The position numbers were made by a program, and so were the translations under genes. From the NCBI GenBank assembly GCA_025917655.1, contig CP084609.1:992001-1056000 (forward strand): 64,000 bases of DNA, in the 5' to 3' direction. Of the stretch, positions 1-11,095 are shown one piece after another; positions within the stretch are counted from its first letter, which is position 1, and every line of letters starts with the position of its first letter. The DNA is from Chlorella sorokiniana (taxonomy: Eukaryota; Chlorophyta; Trebouxiophyceae; Chlorellales; Chlorellaceae). The notes under the pieces are model-generated. The model was not told the DNA's origin and made no database searches. It saw only the letters and a program-made list of their open reading frames with translations.

Positions 1-295
1 GAGATCCGTGGAGCCGCTGTTGCCTCTGCTGCGCTGGGCCTGCCCTCACCGGTACCGGCGGGTTCCGCTCCTGCCTCACCCATCACTGTCCTGCCCCAAA
101 GCCCGCATGCGGCCCCGTCCACCGCAACCTCATCCTCTCTCGCGAGGCAGGATCGCATGGCTGCTGCTTTGAGGCTTCACGCGCCCGCGCAGAGTCACAG
201 GTAGCAGCATGCCAAGTAGGCCAACCATACATCTCAGGCCATTGTCAGCCTGCCACTCTGCAGTTGACCCTCTTACCACGGCCCTGCCCTCTGCG

Positions 296-2217
296 CAGGA
301 GCATGCCAGGGCTGACCTCTCGCAGCGCCTGTCCAGCGCTCGGCGCCGCCTGCAGGTCCTGCACAAGGGCGTAGACATACTCATACTGATGGACTGCACG
401 GGTTCCATGGTGATCCTGTTTGATCTGAGTGCATGAGCGTCGCACAGAAGGGCTGCTTTTCAAGGAAGGCACCCCTGCAGGGCCAGCCTTTGCCCACGGT
501 TCCAGCTATCAAGCGCTGCAAGCAATATGACACTGGTCAAACCGTGCATCGCGAGCCCCCGCCTGATCGTGCACCAGTGCACCCTGCAGGGCGCCCACAT
601 CGATGCGGTGAAGCGCAAGGCGCTCGACATCCTGAGCGTCGCACCCCGCCTGCTCCCGGCACCATCACCCGCCTGGTAGGAAAGGGGCCTTGTGTCCAGC
701 GTGCCGAGCCCTGCCGCCTGCTGCCTGCCTGCTGCCTACTGCCTGCTGGCCACGCATTGTGGTCAGCAGCTGCTGTGCGACAACCTGCTGTTGCATCCGG
801 GCCCTGCTCCCCATCCTTTTGACTGCGCAGGCGTTTGTCGGCTACCGCGACTACGGCCGCGAGGCGGGGGATGGGCAGTACATAGTGCAAGATTTTGTTG
901 ATGCAGAGAGCTTCAGGCGGGCACTGCCTCCCTTGTGTCTGCCACCTGGGATGAGCTTTCGCCGCCCCCTGCGGTTGTGTGGCTGCCGGTTGGCAGTTTC
1001 AAAACTACGCCGCGCTTCAATCCTTCCCTAGCTGCAGCCTGTTAGAGGACACCATTGCCCCGATTAGGGCCATTGCTGGTGGAAATGCAGAGGATGTCGC
1101 CGGCGCGCTCAAGGTGGGGGGGCGGAATAGGATGGAGGAGGCAGGGTTCAGTTATCAGCGCTGCTGCACCAATGAGCCTGTCACAGCGTCATGCTCATCT
1201 TGGCACCCTGCAGAAAGCCACCGAGCTGTCTTGGCAGTCCAGCACGCGCCTGCTCATTCACTTCACAGACGCCCCGTGCCACGGCAACCAGTACCACGAT
1301 GGCCGCCCCGTCAACGGGGCGGACTCGTACCCAGATGGCGACCCCCAAGGAAAGGACCAGCAGCGGACCGCCTCTATTGCAAAACATCGCGTTCAAGGGC
1401 AGAAACCTCTCAAGCAAGCCAAGGCGGCCAGCCTCTCCGGTGTGTGCACAGACATGTCTTTGTTCCATCTTGCCGCTGTGCAGGCCTGGTGCCGGAGCAG
1501 CTGCTGCTGGAGTTGTACAGCATGCGGGTGGACTACTACTTTGCTCGCATAGGTCGCCACACGGACATCATGATCGGCATATTTGCTGCGGTGGGTGCCG
1601 AGGATGAACCGGCCCAGGCTGCCTGCCTGTGTTCTCTGTTTCGATTACAACTTGACTTGAGGGGTTTGCTGCCTTCCCGATGCTAGCAGGTGTATCGTGA
1701 CGCTGGCACGGCTGCCGTGTTCAAGACAGAGGTGGGTGCCTCCCTGTCTGCCTGTCATGCAGACACCCCCACTTGTCGCTTCTGGTTCTGCTAATCAGTG
1801 GCGATTGACGTCGCGCACGCCCTGCTCCCCATCGATGAGTGCCGCGCCCCTTCCGCCATGCTGCAGGACTACAAACAGGGCAGCGAGCACTTCATCCCCC
1901 TCGTGGTCAAGTCCCTCGCCTCCTCCATGCGCCGCTCATCCATCAGGAGTGCCCGGTCTGGTGAGGAGAGCAGCCTTCAGCTGTCTTCCCCTGCCTGCAC
2001 GTTTATGCCTCATAAGGATGCGCTGAAAGTCTTCGCAAAAATGGGAGAAGTTACTCCGCCCCGTGCCTTCTGCGGTACAGGGTTGGCGCCCAGCGGGAAG
2101 CCCCTCTGGATGACGTGTACGGCAGGCTGGATGCCTGACAGCATCGCCGCCCAGTTGAACACTGAAGCCAAGGTGGCCTCCCTCCCCTTCCTGCAAGTTA
2201 CAACATGTATATATTAG
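296..2217 (+). CDS. von Willebrand factor A (vWA) domain protein, multi-exon, 5' end not resolved
   Basis: Several short exons in phase with GT-AG introns encode a vWA domain. The first clear exon (about 296-409) carries the first beta strand and MIDAS loop, VDILILMDCTGSM. It is followed by AHIDAVKRKALDIL (589-676), a FVGYRDYG strand (829-914), a GGNAEDVAGAL segment (about 1040-1109), then LLIHFTDAPCHGNQYHDG (1211-1350), VDYYFARIGRHTDIM (1485-1590) and a tail VAIDVAHALLPIDECRAP (from 1798). The order and motifs match the vWA domain of Dictyostelium VwkA-like proteins: a D-x-T-x-S metal site, GG(N/D)xxEDVxGAL, and TDAPCHG. In that family the domain sits beside an alpha-kinase; here the kinase is on the other strand just downstream. 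The start codon lies left of 296 or outside the window. The 3' end is a guess based on an open frame to 2217. The role is probably regulatory protein binding; no substrate can be inferred. Confidence 0.62.
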
Positions 2218-3299
2218 CCAATCCACTGCCTTCTTTCTGGAAACATCCCAAGCATGATGATCACTGTGACGATGTACAGCTGGAGGACCCTGGTCTGCAA
2301 CAGCATGCGCAGGCCACAAGCAGGGCTTTGTGAGCGCTCTCTTTACTCTCTGTGGCCGACCAAGGCCCCCTGACCTCCCTAAAGCGCCCCCTCCCCCAAA
2401 ACACATACACACAACGCATCTGTAAGTAAATCAGTATGCTGCTATGCGCTGGCCGCCGCTTGCTGAGCTGCCAGAGGGAATGGTTTGTCATGTACCTGTG
2501 AACGGAGTGAGACACACGTGTGCTCTAAGATTGCATGCAGCAGCCGCAGAAAGGCTGCAATGAGTAGGATGTGGGCTACACCGGCCGATGCAGTCAGTCG
2601 CAGCAGCAGCAAGCGCCATGCCCTTGCTCAGGTGCCTCTGCGCTCTTGTTGATACTTCTGCGCTCATGTTGAATTGAAAGCACGCGTACAGGCTTGCAGT
2701 CACCTTGGATTGATTGAATTCCTGCAGCGCACCTACTGGACCCCAGGCAGGCAAGTCGCATTGCAGGCTGACGTGCACGCTGGGGCGGGGTGGCGGCCAA
2801 CCCTCGGTTGAGCTGCTATCGGAGGGCGGCCTACGCTTTGGCTGCCAAACCGTTGTCGCTGTATCGTCCGCAGCTGGTTTTGGACGGTAAAGCGGGTCAT
2901 TCTCCAGCGCTTGCTGCCCCTCAATTTGAGAATGGCGCTGTTGAAGTGATATTAACTTTCCTGCTCCACGATCATTTGCAACACGTTCTCAGATGCATGT
3001 TGGGGCAGCGAAGGTTGCAGCCGAGTGCCCGCCGCCATCGTTGTCCTGCTGGCAGGCAGGGAGCTCCTCGAGGTGGCAGGGTAGCGCTGCCGATGCCCGT
3101 TCTAAATCCTCAAGGACACATTGACGGACTGTGCTTGCATTTTTAGGGTGTTCAGTATCTAACGGGAAGTGGAACTGCAAGAAGAGGTGCGCTTGCTGGC
3201 GCTCATGTACGATGTTGGGTGACGCTGGCAGGGTATGCGATAAACACTCGAGACAGGCATCCATTGCCCTTGCCGTCATGTTACTGCTCATCTAACGAA
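2218..3299. other. Convergent intergenic/3' UTR region
   Basis: This lies between the ends of the + strand vWA gene and the - strand alpha-kinase gene. GC content drops visibly compared with the flanking exons. Open frames on both strands are short and show no recognisable domain. A TGTAA signal of the green-algal type lies near 2421. The region most likely holds the two 3' UTRs; an unrecognised terminal exon cannot be excluded. Confidence 0.4.
2421..2425 (+). terminator. TGTAA-type polyadenylation signal for the vWA gene
   Basis: A TGTAA pentamer lies about 200 bases after the presumed end of the vWA gene. TGTAA is the usual nuclear polyadenylation signal of green algae. The assignment rests only on motif and position. 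Confidence 0.3.
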
Positions 3300-3300
3300 T

Positions 3301-4800
3301 TCAGAACAGGAATTCAATGCCCGGAGAGAAGAGGCGAACGCTTTCCAGCACTCTTTGCCACATGGACAGCCGCGTGTGCTGCCAGTGCGCACACAGCAGT
3401 CCACATGTGTGGTGGCTCAGGAAGAGGAGCTGCGCGTTGAGGCCGCAGTCGGTGCATCCAAACTCCTCCCTTATGGAACACAGCGCCGGGTCGGTCAAAA
3501 TGTACTTTGGTCCTCCCCAGCGCGCAGGCAGCACAATCCCTGCACAGGGCACAATGGTCGTAAATTTGGGCATGCTCGTTTAGCAGCTGCTGTCCAGCAA
3601 GCCACGTGCCTGCGCATCCAAAACTGTGGCATTCAGGCCCATAGACCTGAAATATTCTCTTGAGAAATGTGTGAAAGCCTGGATGACCTCATCTCCCTTC
3701 CCAGCTGCATGGCAGGCAGGCATCTGGCACAGTCGGCACACGCGTTGCCACCAGCCAGCACACCACCCGCCTTGCCACCGCGCTTTGTGCCCCCACCCCT
3801 CCTTCCCTCTAGCACTGCTCCGTTGTTGCGGGTCCACTTCTGCCACTCAGGCGGGGGTCTGCCGTTGCGCGTGAAAGCCTTGACAGCAGGATGGTCGAAG
3901 ATGAAAGGCTCCTTCACAACAACCAGCTGGCCGCCCGCGCTTTCCTCCAGCACCGCCACGGAGGCTGCAACGACCATCGGCGGTGGGAAGCCAAGGCATT
4001 ACAGCACCGTATGTATGCATAGCAGGCATTCGCACGTGCCTCCAAACAAACCTGGCAGGATTTCGAGGTGGGTGCCGCCCCAGAACAGCTTGCTGAAGGC
4101 GTCGGCGGCGGCGCGCGACATGGCCGCAACCCGAGCATCCTCCTTGGCGGCCTTCTTGCGTTCCGCAAGCGGCCGCCGCTCCTGATGCGGCCGCTTCACG
4201 ACGTAGCGGCCGCCAGCCGCATCCCTGCCGACAGGGGCGCCACTTGTTGTCGGGGCTGTGCTGTGGGGCGTGCAGTGCAGGCTGCCCCGCCCTCAGGTAG
4301 TTATTGAGGTTGTGCACTCACCGTGCGTAGTAGGCAAGGCGCAGGCCGCCCATCGCAAAGGGCAGGTTGTATATCTGAAGACGTAGGGGCTCTGGGCTCT
4401 CTGCCACAGCTCGAAGCACTCCTGTCAGCTTCATCTGGATGGCTCCATACCGGAACTCGTGGCCTTTCAGCCAGGGTCCCCACACGCCGCCTTCCACAGG
4501 CTCCGCTGGTGCTTCCCACTGGGGCGGGCCCGCACAGAATCGCACGTCTTGCCTGGCGATGTCGGCCTCCAGCTCCTCGGCAGTCGCCGCCAGCGCCTGC
4601 ACCTCGCGCTGCTGCGCCAGCGCCAGCCGCGCGGCTGCCAGCAGCTGCGCCCGCTCCTGCTTCAGCTCCAGCAGCGTTTGTGCAAACTGCGCCGCCCTGC
4701 GCAGCCGCTCGCGCCGCTCCATGAGCTCAGCCATGCTGCTGTCGTCCCAGGCGGCTGGAGGGACTTGTGCTTCGGTCCAGGGGCTTCCTTGAGGCCGCAT
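3301..4800 (-). CDS. Alpha-kinase (atypical protein kinase, VwkA/eEF2K-like)
   Basis: Read on the - strand, the first exon (ATG at 4800, to about 4320) starts with a Glu/Arg/Leu-rich coiled coil and runs into the kinase N-lobe, ending FAMGGLRLAYYAR, the alpha-kinase F-x-x-G-x-x-R-x-A-Y signature. The next exon has YVVKRPH, probably holding the ATP-binding lysine, and a helix ending AADAFSKLFW. Later exons give LVVVKEPFI with EWQKWTRNNGAVLE (the E-P-(Y/F)-I plus K-(Y/W)-x-x-N-x-G motif), VIQAFTHFS (the QAFSHFTY region), and finally YILTDPALCSIREEFGCTD with HHTCGLLC, the C-terminal zinc-binding block. All hallmark segments are in family order, so the enzyme looks whole. It phosphorylates Ser/Thr in helical substrates by family knowledge; the target is unknown. 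It lacks its own vWA domain, which is encoded by the convergent gene to the left. Exact intron borders and the stop codon are approximate. Confidence 0.66.
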
Positions 4801-5101
4801 CCTATCGCTGCTTGCTACAAGGACCCTTTCCCTCACCCAGCCGGATCTAGCTGTGTGCCTGCCTTCCTGCCTGCTTGCCAGTGACTGTGCCTCTACCTAG
4901 GATGACGACAGGTGCCCAAAATTTGCGAGATGTGCAGCGTTGGGGTCGGGGGCGATTCATTGGCGGTTTCCTTGGAGGAGGTGAGCAGGCACTTTCCCCT
5001 TGTCAGCGCCTTCAAAGCTTTGCGTGCGCTTGCTCACCCCGCAGCGAGTTCGACAGTTCTTACCCGCACGCTTGCACTGCCCAGGTGCGGAAGCAGCCTT
5101 C

Positions 5102-6125
5102 ATGGCCGAGCTGCCGGCAGCAATCAGGCGCTGCCTGAAAGAGCTGGCCAGCGCCGGCCCACCCTCTGGCACTGGCAACAGCGGCAGCGCTGGCGTCGGG
5201 TGCCCCGCGCAGCCTGCAAGCGACCGCCTGCCCTGGCTGCTCATGGATATAGTTCATGTATTGGAGGAGCATGGGGGCTGCAGGGCTGGGCCACCCGCGA
5301 CACGAGCTGGAGCAGGTGCAGCTGGCGGCAGAGGACTGGAGCGATGGCGTCGCCCAGGCTGCCAGCCTGCTCGAGGTGGTTGCGCACCATGCCGGCGCCA
5401 GGGCAGCCCTGGCCACTGTGCTGGCCTGCAACGGCCGCATGACGGCGCTGTGCGCCGACAGTCTAAGCCGCTGCAGCCGGGCGACTGCGCTCGCGGTGGC
5501 GACAGACGTGTGGAGGGAATTTGCCCAGCGAGCAAGCGCCGCCGACGTGCAGCAGCGCATGCAGCAGCTGGGCGACGATGAACTGGACCCCTGCCTGCCA
5601 GAGAAGCGAGCGTGCTGGGAGCAGCAGTGGCAGCAGCGGCGTCGGCTGCTGGTTCAGGCGGTGGAGGACAGCGTGCTTGCGCTGGCCGCCGGCAAAGCGA
5701 TGGCTGAGCTGGCGGGTGAGCTGGACAGCCTGGCAGAGTCCCATGCTGGCAGCATTGCAGCATGCCTGCAGGCTGCAGCCGGCTGCAGTGGCGAGCTTGG
5801 TCAACAGGCAGCTGCGTGTGCTGCCGAGCTGCGGCACTGGCATGTGCAGGCTCAGCAGCCGGCTGGATCTGCAGTGGCGGTCACCGCCGAGCTCGTGCGG
5901 GCGCTCGTATCGGCTGCCGGGCCCGTCATTTTTCCTCCCCTGGCGCTGGCGAAAGTTGTGCAAGGAGACTTTCCTAACATCGTTGTCTGTTTGCATGACG
6001 AGCAGGAATGCCTCCTGCCACATCCGCGCAGCCCATCCCCCGGCCGCTTTGCACGGTCGTGTGCTTCGTTCTTCTTCAGATTCCTGACCAGCGACATGCT
6101 TTGGCCGCAAGCGCCTGTCATGTGA
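5102..6125 (+). CDS. Hypothetical helical/coiled-coil protein
   Basis: I do not recognise this family. An ATG at 5102 opens a frame encoding MAELPAAIRRCLKELASAG and then RLPWLLMDIVHVLEEHG. From about 5275 the coding-like frame continues one register over (HELEQVQLAAEDWSDG...) to a stop at 6125. The switch falls on a run of five G (5273-5277), so a one-base length error or a missed splice is likely. The protein is about 340 residues, rich in Ala, Leu, Gln and Glu, almost wholly helical, with no membrane segment or catalytic motif. It starts about 300 bases from the alpha-kinase start on the other strand and may share a promoter with it. The last 60 residues look less coding-like and may be an unspliced intron. 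Confidence 0.5.
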
Positions 6126-7345
6126 TTGTTATGCTGCGGGCGACAGAAATCGCAGGGCATCCGAACGTATGGAAAGGGGAATCTCAGACAGCTGAGCCAC
6201 AGAAAACACTGTGGAGCCACAGACCATCATCTGGTGCATGCCAAACTGAGATGAGAGCCGTAGTGCTTGGGCAACGATTTGTACTAATGAAACATGCGTG
6301 CTTACCCAAGCCCCTATGCCCCCGCTGCAACCCAGCGCCCGAAACGCCCTTTGGGGCTCCTGCAGCCACTGCAGCGCTGCTAGCGGGAGGCACATGCTGT
6401 ATTGACGCATGGGTATGCTGCTGGCGTGAGGAAACGAGCAGGGTGTCCACATCTCAAAACATGGAGCGCGCTGGCTGGTCGGTAGGGCCTGCTGGCCGGC
6501 TGTGCCCCCCGCCACCCCCCTTGCCTGCCTATCATCTTCCACCCTCAACCGCAAGCCAATACGCCCTCTGGCGGTGTATCAGCGGAATTCGTTGGGCAGC
6601 GGCCAGCTCCCGGTGGACTGGCATGCCGCCACATCCTCCCTGGCCTGCCCGTCACGTCGGCTGCCATCCAGATGCTGGGAGAGGCACGGGGGGCAGGGTG
6701 TCGGGCACGTGTGCTCGCTGAGGTACAAGCCCCTGCTGCCGCCGCTGCTGTCACATTTGTCTTCATCACATGCAGGCAACCTGCACGCTCATGCGCAGCG
6801 AACGATTTTGCTGCCGAACAGGGTGCAGAGGGCACCAAGGCAGTGCCCACACACGGCCATGCTGCCCTGACTCGCAGCATGATGTCTGATCAAGAGTGCT
6901 GTTATGAAGGGAGCCGGGAGCAGGTCGGGAGCGGCGCCACTTGCAGGTGTCACCCAGCTGGGCAAGATCTCTGTTAGCACCCTTCATCATCTAAGCCTGA
7001 CCAAACTAGCCAGGGTTTCTCTTTGCGGCGGCTTTGCAGCCGTCAGTTAGCCGCGAAAGTATATCCGCGCAGCTAGCCCCTTTCTGCATAAATCGTGCGT
7101 AAAACGGCTCAATGCACCTTGACATAATCCAAGGGGGATTAGATCAAGGGTTATGTGAAAGGAGCAGGGCACGGGGCAAGGGGAGTGGCCATTTGCTGGC
7201 AATTTGCTGGCAATAGATGCATTGCCTCCTCATTCCATGGGGGTCACGATCATCATCGTCGCAACTGGGATACCTCGGAGCACAAGCGTCAGCACACGGA
7301 CAAATTGGCGGCGTGCAGGACCTTGAAGTGCTTGCCGGCAGGGCC
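6126..7345. other. Intergenic region without a supported gene
   Basis: No open frame here shows a domain, conserved motif or convincing exon structure on either strand. It lies between two + strand genes and would hold the 3' UTR of the first and the promoter of the amino-acid transporter. The part at about 7000-7150 is relatively AT-rich compared with its surroundings. Confidence 0.4.
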
Positions 7346-10300
7346 ATGGCCGACCTTGAGGCTCCGCTCTTGCCGGAGGGCAACGGGGTGGATGCCGACA
7401 ATAGGACGGAAACCAATGGTGTGCATCCTGCACTTAGCCCAGCGCTGTCGTCCACCACATGCCCAGACCTGCCTGACAGCGAGCTGCTAGCCTTAGTTTT
7501 GGACCAGGAGGACCCCCATGCTCCCATGCTGGATGCTCTACAATGGGAGGGGTGAGCGGGAGGTGGCCGGCACCTCGTGGGTGCAGCCCAGCGCTTAAAC
7601 ACGGCGCTGCCGCCACTGCTGCCGCCGCCGCTGCCAGGCCTGTAAGATACGGCCTGCCACACAGGCCTGGCCAGCCCGTCAGTCCCAGCATGGCTCCCCC
7701 TTTACCCGAGCTGCTCCACACCCCCTTGGCCTCCCTAGATGGCCAACCTTGTGACCACAGCGGTGGGTGCGGGCATGCTGGCGCTGCCCTGTGCCGTGAG
7801 CAAAACGGGCATCCTGCTGGGGGCCGCGCTCTTCGGCCTCGTGGCCCTCCTCACCTTTGCCTCCTGCTCCATCATAGTCAAGTGAGCAAACGTCCGGACA
7901 CCAAAGGCGTGCATGTGCACCAGATCACTCGCAGCTCTGTTCGGGCGCTTCCGCTGGGCACGTGCTGGGAGGCTTGCCACAAGCAGAGGTGGGCGCTCGA
8001 CCCTCCCTCAAATCCACAGCTCTGTCTGCGCCCGCGCTGCCCCTCACCCTACGCTCGCACAGGTACGCCGCGCTGGCGGGAGCAGAGTCATATGGCCAGC
8101 TGGTGGCGCAGAAGTTTGGGCGGCGCGGCTCCGTGCTGCTGCAGTGCGCCATCGCCGTGCACGTGAGCGGCGTCATGGTGGGCTACAACGGTGAGCGGGC
8201 TCGGGTGGCTGGGCGCGCAGCGCTGCTGCGACTGCTGCGAGTGCTTTGATCGAACATCGCAATCGCGAGGGCGCAGATTCCTCCTTCCCCCTCCTCCCCT
8301 CTTGGTTTCTCCCCTCTTGTTTTTTGCTCTCCTTGTGTCCCTAGCTATCTCGTTCCATCAAAAACCTCTGCCCCGCTTCCTCCCCCTCTACCTTCCCCCA
8401 GTGATCATCGCGGACGTGCTTTGTGGGTCCGCGCCGCGCTGGTCCGGCATGCTGCCCACCTTCTTCGGCCGCCATGACGACCCCTGGTGGCTGTCGCGCC
8501 CCGCCGTGCTGGCGGCGCTGATGCTGGGAGTGGTGGCCCCCACGCTGGTGCCCCGCTCCCTCCGCGCTGTGGCCAAGTTCTCCTCCTTCTCCGTCTGCAT
8601 GCTGTTTGTGCTGGCGACGTCCATCGCCAGCCTGGCGGCAGTGGCGCTGGCCACTGGCAAGGTGGCCCCCGGCGTGCGCCTGCTGCCCGACGCCGCTGTG
8701 CTGGGGCCCTCGCCGCTGGAGGCAGCCGCCAACGTGCTCAGCATCGTCTCAGGCGAGCGACTGTTGGCCGGGCGGCCAGCAGCAGCCGCTGCCTCGTGTT
8801 TACTGCTGCTGTTCCTTGGTACTGCTGCCGTCTCGTTTATACTGCTGCCGTTCCGAGACAGGCACAGGCAGGCCAGGCTGTAGATTGGGTTTGTATCCAT
8901 TGTGCCCCCCCCCCCCCCCACCCCCCACCCCCGGGCGCTCGTTGCAGTCAGTGCGCTGGCCTTCACCTGCCAGTTCAACCTGCTGCCCATCCAGAAGTCG
9001 CTGCGGGAGCCGGGCCTGGGCAGCATGCGGCGCGTGCTGCTGCTGGGGCTGGCCCTCTGCGCCGCGCTCTACACCACGGTGGCCATCAGCGGTGCGCAGA
9101 TTGTGTCTTCTTGTTGATGTCTATTTCGGTTCTCGTTTGTGCCACGATGCGTGTGAGGGGGAGGAGGGGTTTCCAAATGCAGGGTGATGGGCCCGCCCAG
9201 CAAGGTTGAAAAATGTGCCACAGCGCTGGGCGGGCTGCAGCGCTGTTGCACAGGCTGCCTGCCGGCGCTATAGATCCAGCGACGGGCTGGCCTGGCGCGG
9301 CACCACCCCTTGCTGTGCCCCTATGCGAGCCGCTTCACGCTCTGCATCCTGTAAGCCGCCGCTTGCACCCCAACCCGCCACGCCTGCCCCACCCTGCCCC
9401 CGCCCCGTGCAGGCTTTGTGCTGTTTGGCTCGGAGGTGGAGGGCGACGTGCTCAAGGACCTGACCGCCCGCTTTGTGTCGGGGCTGGTGCCCCGCCACCT
9501 CGCTCTGCTCATAGTTTACGGCGTGGCGCTCTCCTGTGAGCTGCTGCGCTGCCAGTGGAGGGGCCTGTGCCCTCTGTGGCGTTTGCTCCGGCGCCTGCGC
9601 TGCGAGGGGGCCGCAAAGCAGCGGGCAGCCCGGTGGCAGGGGGTGGCAGCCAGGGGGCGACGAGCTGGCTGCCGTGCGTGGGATGGCTGCATCCAAGCCG
9701 GGCGGAGCCCCAGCTGTGTCCTGCCTTCCTTCTGCGCCCCCTGCCCCGCGCTCTGTCCTCCCTTACACCCTTCCTTCACTCACACCGCTGCGCTGCTGCA
9801 CCGGCCCCCCCGCAGACACGCTGTGCCTGCTGGCCAACTTTGTGCTCAAGGTGTGGGCGGTGCGCGAGGCGCTGGTGGAGATGGTGGTGCAGCGCCCGGC
9901 CGCCGAGCTGGCCGCGGGGCCCTTCTACTGCCTCACCGCCGCGCTGGTGCTGGCTGCCTACCTGGTGTCGGTGCTGGTGCCCTCCATCTATGTGAGCGGG
10001 GCGCCTGCCGGGGCCAGCCGCCACCCACAGAGTGTGCCCTGTGGGGGCACGGGGCTTGCAGCGGGCAGCCGGCATGAGCCAACGTTGCGATCGCAGCGAG
10101 CGGCTTGGGCGGGTGGGGGACCCGGCGGCGCTGCGTGGTTGCCACCTTCGGGGCTCGGGCAGCGGTTTTGGTTATGGCGCATTCGTCGCCCAGCCACTGG
10201 CTTTCCCGCCGACTCCCACCACACCCCCGCCCGCCGCCCCCTGTGCTGGCTGCAGGGTCTGCTGGCGCTTGTGGGGGCCACCGCCACGGTGGTTTTCTCC

Positions 10301-10641
10301 TACCTCTTCCCTTCACTGGTGGTGATGGCCTCCAGCCCCACACGCCGCAGCGGCTGGGGGCGGCGGCGCTGCTGGCGCTGGGCGCAGCGATGACCTGCAC
10401 CGCCGTGTACGACCACCTCACGGGCGGGGCCTGGAGTAGGCCTGAGCCCGTGGGAAGACTAGCTGCCAGCCTGACCAGAAAGGCTGCCGCGGCGGGTCCA
10501 GTCCCCACCCTTGCCGAGCGCTTCATTGCCCCCCACCCCTCCCCCGTGTGCCCGCTTTGCCCAATTATCGTGCTTGCCGAATGCCAACTGCTGCTGCTGT
10601 TGCTGCGTCCTGCTCTCCCTTTCTCTCCTTGCTGCCCTTAG
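7346..10641 (+). CDS. Amino-acid transporter, SLC38/AVT (AAAP) family
   Basis: The exon at 7739 reads NLVTTAVGAGMLALPCAV, the first transmembrane helix of AAAP transporters, where G-x-G-(M/I)-L-A-L-P is the family signature. Further exons follow: YAALAGAESYGQLV (about 8063-8190), VIIADVLCG to ANVLSIVS (8401-8749), FTCQFNLLPIQKSL (8946-9091), FVLFGSEVEGDVL (9413-9535), DTLCLLANFVLKVW (9816-9990) and GLLALVGATATVVFSYLFP (from 10255). About ten or eleven hydrophobic segments are present, as expected. The N-terminal cytosolic part is taken from the ATG at 7346 (MADLEAPLLPEGNG), a typical acidic, di-leucine-like start, but the splice phase between this exon and 7739 does not fit simply, so this start is tentative. 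Near 10336-10339 the last helix changes frame at a CCCC run. It probably moves neutral amino acids across the vacuolar or plasma membrane. Confidence 0.82.
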
Positions 10642-11095
10642 CCTTAGAGTGATGCAGCGCCTGCAGCGCTTGCCTTGACTTGCCATCCCTTCCTAATGCG
10701 ACAGGGCTGCACAGCCCCTCATCTTTAGTCGTTCCTGCCAACGCTCCTCCCTTGCCTCCTACACTGCTTTCATGCGTTCATACCGTCGCCACACCGCTGG
10801 AGGCTGCCAAGCGGCGGCCCGTGCCTTCCCCTGTGGCTTCCCTGCCTCCTGGCTGCCTCTCTCGCACTGCTCCGCTCTGCGGCACCAACGCCTCTCCCTA
10901 CAAACCCTTGAACTTGCTGCTCCATGCAAAGCGTAAATGCACTGTTCCTGGCGAGAAAAAGAAATGCAGGTCGCTCCTTGGCAAGCCTGCAACTTTGGCA
11001 AGCGGTTGCTTTACAGCTGCGGAGCGCTGCGGCCACGCGGCTCTGTACAAGCTGCAGCGCGGCGCACTCAGAGCCGCTGCGCATGGCCTGGCTGC
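10642..11095. other. Convergent intergenic/3' UTR region
   Basis: This is pyrimidine-rich sequence between the ends of the amino-acid transporter and the - strand RDD-like gene. I see no domain or exon I can support. It probably carries both 3' UTRs. Confidence 0.35.

Noticed and set aside
8902-8935. C-rich run before the transporter exon, considered as a regulatory G-quadruplex
   Set aside because: It is simply the pyrimidine tract of an intron ahead of the acceptor at about 8945; nothing further supports a special structure.
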